NCBI GenBank assembly: GCA_000309865.1
Contig: AMGN01000052.1
Coordinates: 1 to 61,906 of the forward strand
DNA from: Methanobacterium sp. Maddingley MBC34
GTDB lineage: Archaea; Methanobacteriota; Methanobacteria; Methanobacteriales; Methanobacteriaceae
DNA length: 61,906 nucleotides
Direction: 5' to 3'
The position numbers and the translations under genes were made by a program. Below are positions 55,226 through 61,906 of the stretch, piece after piece. The notes under the pieces were generated by a model. That model saw only the letters and a program-made list of their open reading frames with translations. It was not told the DNA's origin and ran no database searches. Each line of letters starts with the position of its first letter. Position 1 is the first letter of the stretch.

Positions 55226-56209
55226 TTAAGACATCCATTTCTTTTGTATTCTGTCTAACCTCGGATTAGTCTGCAAGCTTTTTCTATTATTAAAATTCTT
55301 TTTAAGTATCCTAAATGTTTTTTTAATTTTTCGAGCTCTTACTGAATAATATGAACATCCTATCAATGTTAAAATTAGTTTGAATAGATATTTCGGATTT
55401 AATAAAAAGGATGAAGAGTGGTATTTTATAGCCAAAATTAACATATTCTTGGTTAAATGGTAACGTCTTAAATCATTCTTCATCCAATCACGATTTTTTA
55501 TCTCAGATACCCTTTTTGAAATGTTTCTTTTATGATAAACAATTGAATTAACTGCTAAAAACGATTTGAATCCTGACAATCTAATTCTCCATGATAGGTC
55601 CACATCTTCGTAAATTGCGAAAAAATCTTTATCAAAAAGCCCCACATTCACTAAAACATCAGTCCTATAAAGGGCAGCAGCAGCACAAGCCCCAAATATC
55701 TCACTATTTTGATTCAAATTATAATATTTTGAATCCATCCCTATATCTCGAGCGCTCCAAGTTGTAAGCTCTTGACCCATAGAATCAACTATGTCCCCGC
55801 CAGGTTTCATTAAAAGGGATTGTACACTACCAACATGAGCATTTTCTTCTGCAACTTTGACCAATTCGTCCAAGAAATTTTTATCTAATGTGGTATCGTT
55901 ATTCAGAAGAAGTATATATTTTGGATTAGATTTTTTAATGGCACACCTGATCCCAATGTTGTTACCCTCTGCAAAACCATAATTCTCATTATTTTTTATT
56001 ATAGCGACATCAACAGCAGACTTTCTGATACCATTTTCTATTTCAATGTGCTCTTTTATCTTCTTCACAGATTCATCTTCTGAGGCATTATCTACAATAA
56101 TCATATCAAAATTAGGGTAATTAACCTGATAAAGGGAATCTAAACATTCTATTGTGTCCATCCATCCATTCCAATTAAGGATTATGATGGAAAGTCGAGG
56201 ATAATTCAT
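55226..56209 (-). CDS. GT2 family glycosyltransferase (rhamnosyltransferase-like)
   Basis: 327 residues. LSIIILNWNGWMDTIECLDS, IIVDNASEDESVKKI, YILLLNNDTTLDKNF and FAIYEDVDLSWRIRLSG are typical. It resembles the gene at 49027, including the WNGW start, so the two are likely paralogues in one pathway. A basic C-terminus (KKTFRILKKNFNNRK) may bind membrane. GTGA lies 5 nt before the ATG. No membrane helix is obvious apart from a weak one near 270-288. Confidence 0.9.
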   Translation of the reverse strand: MNYPRLSIIILNWNGWMDTIECLDSLYQVNYPNFDMIIVDNASEDESVKKIKEHIEIENGIRKSAVDVAIIKNNENYGFAEGNNIGIRCAIKKSNPKYILLLNNDTTLDKNFLDELVKVAEENAHVGSVQSLLMKPGGDIVDSMGQELTTWSARDIGMDSKYYNLNQNSEIFGACAAAALYRTDVLVNVGLFDKDFFAIYEDVDLSWRIRLSGFKSFLAVNSIVYHKRNISKRVSEIKNRDWMKNDLRRYHLTKNMLILAIKYHSSSFLLNPKYLFKLILTLIGCSYYSVRARKIKKTFRILKKNFNNRKSLQTNPRLDRIQKKWMS

Positions 56210-56311
56210 TTTTTCACTTATGTTTCACTTTAGATTGTTTTTTAATAATATAAAGTTTTATCCAAGTATTTCAGCTCTTTGATCTTAAAAAAATATTGGA
56301 AGTAAGTTCAA

Positions 56312-56938
56312 CTAAGATCTTTTTTTATTAGCAACTATCAAAAACTGAAATCCAAAAAAGTTAGGTTTCATGATTCCAATTAAATGAAGGATATTATTAT
56401 ATTTTAAAGATTCTGCGAAGTTTATGTCAAAAGTGGAAATTTCAAAACCATTTTCCAAAAGAATCTTTTTTACACTTTTTTCATTGAAAAATCTAAGATG
56501 TCCTCGGTCTAATAAACCTTGATCTTTATATTCAAAATTCCCAAATAAAAGTTTTAATCGCATACTCCAATGTGCTATATTGGGTACTGATAATATTAAC
56601 TGACCATCCGCTTTAAGATATTCCTTAAAACTTCGAAGTACTACTGCCGGTTCTTTTAAATGCTCCAAAACATCAGCAAATACAATGCAATCAAAAAAAT
56701 TCTCATATTTACTATTTAATTTTATTGATTCTACATCTCCCACAAATACCTCTTGACAATAGCTTTTCGCTAACTGAGCTGCGTTCTTATTTATCTCAAT
56801 ACCAAAGACTTCACAGCCATTTAGTCTCAACCTTTTTGATAGACAACCCTCTGAACATCCTACATCTAATACTCTCTTATTTTTACCAATTAATCCAATT
56901 ATTTTGTTGTGAGATGGACTAAAAAAATTATTGCTCAT
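56312..56938 (-). CDS. Class I SAM-dependent methyltransferase
   Basis: 208 residues. Motif I VLDVGCSEGCLSKRL binds SAM, followed by the acidic VFGIEINKN. The later FDCIVFADVLEHLKEP and LILSVPNIAHWSMRL match UbiG/Methyltransf_11/23-like enzymes that act on small molecules or sugars. The ATG at 56938 follows GTGAGG by 6 nt; the GTG at 56950 is less likely. Its position among glycosyltransferases suggests O-methylation of a glycan or donor, as seen in methanogen N-glycans. The target is not identified. Confidence 0.88.
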   Translation of the reverse strand: MSNNFFSPSHNKIIGLIGKNKRVLDVGCSEGCLSKRLRLNGCEVFGIEINKNAAQLAKSYCQEVFVGDVESIKLNSKYENFFDCIVFADVLEHLKEPAVVLRSFKEYLKADGQLILSVPNIAHWSMRLKLLFGNFEYKDQGLLDRGHLRFFNEKSVKKILLENGFEISTFDINFAESLKYNNILHLIGIMKPNFFGFQFLIVANKKRS

Positions 56939-57098
56939 AGAATTCCTCACTTATATAAATAGTGCAAAGCTCTTATTATATTTCTACAATTAATTTAATT
57001 TTCCTATTTTTTGTGATATAATCTAACTAAATGAATATTTCAAATATCATTTAATAATAAATTGATTGATTAGATTAGTATTAATCCATTTTATAATA

Positions 57099-58532
57099 TC
57101 ATTTATTTAATACCCTTTTGATTATATCTATATCCTCATTATCCACTCCTTTAACGACTAATAACACTGTAACATAGACTAAAGTAGCTAAAATTACTAA
57201 AATTACTAAATTCAAATTTATGAAAACCAAAATAAACACAGCCATAACAAAACTAGCAAAAATTATTCTTATAAGATCATCTAGAATTTTTTTAATTTGA
57301 ATACCATAACCCATATTATAACTGACCCTAAAAACCATTCCTACAAGAATTATTTCCGTTAAAACTGCAACAATACTTGCACCTATTAAGCTGTATTTGG
57401 GAATCAGAACTAAATTTAATAATACATTAACTACTACGCTTATTCCTGTTATTTTAGTCAATATTAGCTGTTTATTGGTGGCTTCTAATAACCTTACAAA
57501 CGCCGCACCTGCAAATGTAAATACAATGGTCCAAATTAATATTTGTAAAGTAAGAATTGATGGTATAAATTCCGAGCCAAACACCACTAATATTATTTTA
57601 TTCGCCAAAAACGTGGTTGCGATTCCTACTGGAATCCCTAATATTATCATAAATTTGAAATATTTTTCATTCATTTTTTTCAACGAATCTGGTGAAGAAA
57701 TATGGAATTTAGACATTGAAGGAAAAACAGCAATGTTAATGGTTATTGGAACAAACACTAAAAAAAGCACTAGCCTATAAGCCGCATTGTACCAACCAAG
57801 AACTTCATTACTTTGAATTAAAGAAAGCATAACACAATCAATATAGGTATATAAAGCCACTGAAATTGCTGTAAGTCCATATGGTAATGACTCTTTAACA
57901 GTAACTTTCCAAAATTCTTTATCATACTCTATTTTTGGGATTGAAAATTTCCATAAACAAATAACAAGATTATATGCTAATACAATAACACTTGAAACTA
58001 AATATAAAATGGAAAATCCAATAATATCAAATCCAAAATTTATTGCAATAATCACACCCACAAACATTAAAATACTATTTAAAATTTGCCCTAAAGATTG
58101 ATATTCCATTTTTTCATAGGCTTGAAAGATAGAATAAAAAATTCCAAAAAATGAGGTCAAAATAACTGATGATGACACATAATAAATTACTATCATAGTT
58201 TCTTGAGGATAACCAAGTAAATTTACAAATAATATAACCAATCCCCAAGTTAAAAAAATCAGTAATATTTTAATTAGTAGTACATTCCCAAGATATTTCA
58301 TTGTTAATGATTTATTCCTCGCAACTTCTCGCACGGTTAAGGTATTCAGACCTAAATCAGCAATAACGAAAAAAATATAAGAAAATGATAAAGCAAAAGA
58401 AAGAATTCCAAACCCAGCGGCACCCAAATACCGTGCAGTATATAAAATACTTAAAAAAGACAAGGCACTAACTATAAGTTGGGAAATGAACAATAATGTT
58501 GTATTTTTAGCTATTCGCCTAGCTGTATGCAT
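57099..58532 (-). CDS. Polysaccharide/oligosaccharide flippase, MOP (Wzx-like) superfamily
   Basis: 477 residues, about 14 membrane helices, the usual Wzx/RfbX-like size. The start TTLLFISQLIVSALSFLSIL then YTARYLGAAGFGILSFALSF is typical of PST-family exporters. It would flip lipid-linked glycan units to the outer face of the membrane, supplying AglB or a surface polymer. GAGGT lies 4 nt before the ATG. It sits between the two methyltransferase genes on the same strand, supporting membership of the glycan pathway. Confidence 0.92.
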   Translation of the reverse strand: MHTARRIAKNTTLLFISQLIVSALSFLSILYTARYLGAAGFGILSFALSFSYIFFVIADLGLNTLTVREVARNKSLTMKYLGNVLLIKILLIFLTWGLVILFVNLLGYPQETMIVIYYVSSSVILTSFFGIFYSIFQAYEKMEYQSLGQILNSILMFVGVIIAINFGFDIIGFSILYLVSSVIVLAYNLVICLWKFSIPKIEYDKEFWKVTVKESLPYGLTAISVALYTYIDCVMLSLIQSNEVLGWYNAAYRLVLFLVFVPITINIAVFPSMSKFHISSPDSLKKMNEKYFKFMIILGIPVGIATTFLANKIILVVFGSEFIPSILTLQILIWTIVFTFAGAAFVRLLEATNKQLILTKITGISVVVNVLLNLVLIPKYSLIGASIVAVLTEIILVGMVFRVSYNMGYGIQIKKILDDLIRIIFASFVMAVFILVFINLNLVILVILATLVYVTVLLVVKGVDNEDIDIIKRVLNK

Positions 58533-58601
58533 TTTTACCTCTTCTACACTGCTTGGAACAGAATTAAATTCATAGTTTATTTTTAGCCCTTTAAAAACAA
58601 T

Positions 58602-59534
58602 TTATGAACTAATATCTCTTTTCTTGGAATAAATAGCCATACTATCAGATCGTTTAGATTTACCAAGAATTATACTCGTCAGATTAGCAAAAGGATAGGA
58701 ACAGGCCAATCCAAACAGAGGATTTATTTCATGTGCTATAAAGAAATATTTTAAACTTGATAATATATTATTGGGGTTATTATCGTATTTTATCGTTAAA
58801 ACATCAAAACCAGTTTTATCTAACAAAGATTTGATAGTAATTGGCGTGAAGTAATAGAAATGTCGTGGAATGTCCCACCCTATCCAGTATTTTTTAAAAT
58901 ATTTCGCCTCAAAACTAGCTACATTCGGTAAACTGATTGTAAACATCCCATCATTTTTTAAAATCCGATTAACTTCCGTTAAAGTGGTTTTGGGATCAGA
59001 TAAATGTTCAATAACATGACTTAAAATAATTGCATCAAAAAATTCATCCTCAAATCCAGCATCTTCCACGATGCCCGTGAAAACATTCAAACCATACTTC
59101 TCTCGCACATATTTAGCTGCTAAGTCGCTGATTTCAACACCATAAGTTTCCCAACCTTCCTCTTTCAATTTTAACAGCCCTTTTCCATCCCCACATCCGA
59201 TATCTAAAATTTTACCACCTTTTTTTGGTGGTATCGTCATTTTATAGGAAATTTTATTTATAAATCTATGAGCAATTTGTTTAATTTTTGCTTCCATCAC
59301 CCCATTATCATTATCCATCTCCCAATATTCATCAGGATAATAACTGGAGATTACAGTTTGTTTAGGCCGTGGATTGATATAAATTAAACCACATTCCTTA
59401 CACTTCACTACAGTGAAGAGGCCGTTTTTTTTATATTTAATATCTTTTCCTTTAAAAAAAATATCTGATGACTTTGAACCACATAAATTACATTCAACAT
59501 ATTCAAAATTCTCTTCTGAATCCATAATATACAT
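58602..59534 (-). CDS. Class I SAM-dependent methyltransferase with N-terminal zinc finger-like motif
   Basis: 310 residues. The N-terminus has paired cysteines (CNLCGSKSSD, then KCKECGLIYINPRP), as in the methyltransferase type that carries a zinc-binding start. Motif I is ILDIGCGDGKGLLKL, with ILSHVIEHLSDPKTTL and MFTISLPNVASFEAKYF further on. It probably methylates a sugar or glycan intermediate. The ATG at 59525 (residue 4) is an alternative start, since AGGAT is better spaced for it. It is 69 nt upstream of the flippase. Confidence 0.9.
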   Translation of the reverse strand: MYIMDSEENFEYVECNLCGSKSSDIFFKGKDIKYKKNGLFTVVKCKECGLIYINPRPKQTVISSYYPDEYWEMDNDNGVMEAKIKQIAHRFINKISYKMTIPPKKGGKILDIGCGDGKGLLKLKEEGWETYGVEISDLAAKYVREKYGLNVFTGIVEDAGFEDEFFDAIILSHVIEHLSDPKTTLTEVNRILKNDGMFTISLPNVASFEAKYFKKYWIGWDIPRHFYYFTPITIKSLLDKTGFDVLTIKYDNNPNNILSSLKYFFIAHEINPLFGLACSYPFANLTSIILGKSKRSDSMAIYSKKRDISS

Positions 59535-59668
59535 ATCCTAATTAACAATATTTAATTTTATTTTAACCTGATATATAGAGGGATATAACTCCTTATGAAC
59601 CAACAACATTAAATCATCTCTATATAAAAAAGATGTTTATTTTAACAGAACCCATACATTTGTTAATA

Positions 59669-61375
59669 TTATAATTTTTTTTCGTATATATTTACAAACC
59701 CAAACTGTTTTAAAAGTTTGTAATTAGTTAAATTTAATCCTTCTTTATTTGATAAATAATAATCCGCATTATTCTTTTTTAGTTCATCGTTGTAATCAAT
59801 TGACAATTCATCCACATTATAATCCTTCGGCTGATAATAATATGGCTTTCCATCCTCAAAAAACGGCATGGCTATCACTTTCATCCTAAGATACCAGCTA
59901 AAATAGGCAGAATAATCTGCATATATGATTTTATTATTATAATCGGGATCATAGTCTTTAAGCCAGTTACTGGAGGATACTGTGCAATCAACTTTTTCTT
60001 TAGTTAAAACATTCTCATTTAAAATATTGGGAACATAATTAACTGTAGAAACTAATAAAAACACTATTAATATAACAGACAAGATTATAGAAGATACATT
60101 TGTATTTTTGACTTTATATTTAAATCTGGATGAAATTTCATTAAGGCCCAATATTAAAAAGTAAGCTACTGGTGCGGCCATTGTTACAAAATATCTATCA
60201 TCTTTAATAGTGTAGATGCTGTGAAATATGAAAAATGTCATAAACCACAACAGAAATAAAAAATTTAAATCCATAAAGCGTATCTCTAGCTTTTTCAACA
60301 AAATGTAACTCACCATGATAAGTAAGAAGAAAACAATTTCACTGATCATGAAATGTACTTTAGAAAAACTAAAAACGAAAATTAAACTTAATATCAAAAA
60401 CATTAAAATCTCTTTTTTGTTGGTAGCTATACTAAATTTGGATAAATTTCTTTTAAATTCGTTTTTAATTTCATATTTTCCCATTAAACTATAAATTATA
60501 ATCCCCATGAGAATTATTGATATAATAGCAAATCCACCAGGCCCAATATAAGATAAGAAGTTTTTGATATAAAAAAACAAATCGGGTTGGTAAAAAGAAC
60601 TGCCGATAGGTCCTGAAGATCCAGTTGTGTGGAAGAAATCTTGGAATGAATAAAAAGCATTGCCAAATACATGATTAAAAAACAATAACACTGGGAATAA
60701 TGGTAAAAGAGAAATTAAAATCCCTATAAAAATATCTTTGATGTTTTTAAAACTGTTTTTGTTAATTAACAAGTAGAACAAAATAGGGAAAATTATGAGA
60801 CCTGCAGTGTACCTGGTTAAAAACGCCAACATTGCAAAAAGAAAAGATAAATAGAAAAACTTTGAATTCTTTTTAACAGCTAAAACTGTGAAGTACAAAG
60901 CCCAAATTGATAATGAAACACTAGGAATATCTGAAAGACCAGCCCCGGAAAAAAGTAGGACAATGGGAAAAGTAGCAAATAATAACGCTCCCAAAAAGCT
61001 CAAGTTTTCATTGAAACGCAGCTTAAAAAATAGATAAAGACCCATAACACCAAAAACAAAAAAAGAGCCATCTAAAGCAAATATTATTGTTTCAGATATT
61101 GTACCAAACCTGAAGAATATGGATGTCAAAAAAGGCAATAATTGTGGCCGATTCAAATCAGCATAACCTGAACTTTTCCCTGCAAATAAAAGGGCATTAG
61201 ACAAAAAATCATAGGTATCCCACATGGGACCAATTTCTAACTGAACTTTCACCCGGTAATAAATAATGATACTGATTATTATTAATAAAGAGATGATTAA
61301 AATAACTGAATAAACATTATTTTGTAGTATGCCTAATTTTTCTTGGAATTTCAAAATATCACCTAAACACATCAC
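59669..61375 (-). CDS. GT39-like membrane glycosyltransferase
   Basis: 568 residues as listed. A TTG at 61354, with AGGTGAT upstream, gives a tidier N-terminus (KFQEKLGILQ) and may be the true start, since no good site serves 61375. About 12 membrane helices. The loop after TM1 has LEIGPMWDTYDFLSNALLFA with an acidic residue. FLTRYTAGLIIFPILF and LKKLEIRFMDLNFL occur in similar PMT/ArnT-like proteins. The C-terminus is external. It probably uses a lipid-linked sugar donor. Confidence 0.8.
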   Translation of the reverse strand: MMCLGDILKFQEKLGILQNNVYSVILIISLLIIISIIIYYRVKVQLEIGPMWDTYDFLSNALLFAGKSSGYADLNRPQLLPFLTSIFFRFGTISETIIFALDGSFFVFGVMGLYLFFKLRFNENLSFLGALLFATFPIVLLFSGAGLSDIPSVSLSIWALYFTVLAVKKNSKFFYLSFLFAMLAFLTRYTAGLIIFPILFYLLINKNSFKNIKDIFIGILISLLPLFPVLLFFNHVFGNAFYSFQDFFHTTGSSGPIGSSFYQPDLFFYIKNFLSYIGPGGFAIISIILMGIIIYSLMGKYEIKNEFKRNLSKFSIATNKKEILMFLILSLIFVFSFSKVHFMISEIVFFLLIMVSYILLKKLEIRFMDLNFLFLLWFMTFFIFHSIYTIKDDRYFVTMAAPVAYFLILGLNEISSRFKYKVKNTNVSSIILSVILIVFLLVSTVNYVPNILNENVLTKEKVDCTVSSSNWLKDYDPDYNNKIIYADYSAYFSWYLRMKVIAMPFFEDGKPYYYQPKDYNVDELSIDYNDELKKNNADYYLSNKEGLNLTNYKLLKQFGFVNIYEKKL

Positions 61376-61390
61376 TTTAATTCCAATATT

Positions 61391-61906
61391 TCAAATCCCA
61401 CTTAACTGATAAACTTTAGGATAACTGAAACCAGGATCTTCAAGTTTTTCATATCCGGTTATATCAATTGATTCATTTCGCCATAACATATAAAAGCTAA
61501 TATTATTTCTATGTAATTCTTCAGAAATTTCTTTTCCAGATGATTCTGGTTTTGTCAACCCATAATATTTAGTATCTAAGTAGTAAGACAGGATAAGTGT
61601 ATCTCTCCAGTCCGCAGAGTTTGCAGCTATGTTACTTCCCTGGGCACCATAAGGCTTTAGATTTTCTGCCATGTTATAAACATCTTTACCATTACCCGAG
61701 ACATCATACAAATTAGATACTGGATAAAAAATAAATGACCCACACACAACTAGTATTAATATCATTGAAATATTTTTATTAATTGAATACTCCTCAGACA
61801 AAACTTTGATTGAAAAAATACCCAGTAATAACAATAATATATCAATAAACCAGAAATATCTAGCTTCTACAAATATAAGACAATATCCTGCTGAATATAT
61901 AAATAT
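61391..61906 (-). CDS. Partial GT39-like membrane glycosyltransferase, 5' end beyond window
   Basis: The open frame runs through the right edge. 171 codons plus a stop are visible, and the frame upstream of 61834 reads on (EARYFWFID) without a stop. The C-terminal part has SNIAANSADWRDTLILSYYL then DTKYYGLTKPESSG, matching the end of the protein at 52465. The likely start lies outside the window. It completes a set of related membrane GTs and ends 15 nt before the next gene on the same strand. Confidence 0.8.
   Translation of the reverse strand: MFIYSAGYCLIFVEARYFWFIDILLLLLGIFSIKVLSEEYSINKNISMILILVVCGSFIFYPVSNLYDVSGNGKDVYNMAENLKPYGAQGSNIAANSADWRDTLILSYYLDTKYYGLTKPESSGKEISEELHRNNISFYMLWRNESIDITGYEKLEDPGFSYPKVYQLSGI

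Overview
The window is low-GC euryarchaeal DNA. It most resembles a hydrogenotrophic methanogen of the Methanobacteriales, probably a Methanobacterium-like organism. The evidence is archaeal TATA boxes and GGTG/GGAGG ribosome binding sites, class III (EppA-type) prepilins beside AglB oligosaccharyltransferases, an ADP-forming acyl-CoA synthetase, DUF2070 and EMC6-like proteins, an archaeal NFACT/RqcH protein, the OapA/B/C (ArvA/B/C) GTPase set and PAS-rich HisKA_2 kinases. No rRNA, tRNA, transposase or CRISPR array was seen.

Layout. 1-1.2 kb: a three-gene minus-strand regulatory operon whose proteins share modules (SHOCT-like motif, DUF2089 zinc-ribbon/HTH, and a common C-terminal domain). 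1.5-3.5 kb: a REC-PAS signalling protein and a small protein. 3.7-6.8 kb: a TetR/DUF169/MFS-exporter operon with three 20-bp operator-like repeats. 6.8-8.2 kb: dapB and a VOC protein. 8.5-12.6 kb: an AT-rich accessory stretch with a DUF3307-like/SatD pair, membrane and secreted proteins, a DUF3795 protein, and a dispersed ACTTCGTAATAT-type motif. 12.7-18.5 kb: a DUF815 ATPase and a 1360-residue REC-PASx8-kinase. 18.7-31.9 kb: housekeeping and conserved unknown genes (DUF1801, BPL_N, ADP-forming acyl-CoA synthetase, a 10-TM PAS kinase, ferredoxin, DUF6282, fumarase beta, DUF2070). 32.1-39.6 kb: a divergent EMC6-like/NFACT pair, a five-gene operon ending in the vesiculation-type GTPase module ArvA-B-C, and a MurG-like glycosyltransferase.

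40.8-61.9 kb is a cell-surface region. Three tiny class III pilin cassettes (two identical over 245 bp) and a fourth class III protein converge on two tandem AglB paralogues. A glycan cluster follows: acyltransferase, DPM1-like and other GT2 enzymes, several membrane GT-C-like enzymes, two methyltransferases and a flippase. It runs off the right edge. The three pilins end exactly in an N-x-T sequon, and the fourth protein carries an internal one. This suggests that pilins, oligosaccharyltransferases and glycan assembly form one functional surface unit.

A cross-scale theme is short, unrelated tandem repeats of 16-30 bp. They lie between genes and, with unit lengths divisible by three, inside dapB, the DUF815 ATPase and the NFACT gene.

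All calls come from reading the sequence and the translations. No database search was run. Family names rest on remembered motifs, and the confidence values reflect that.
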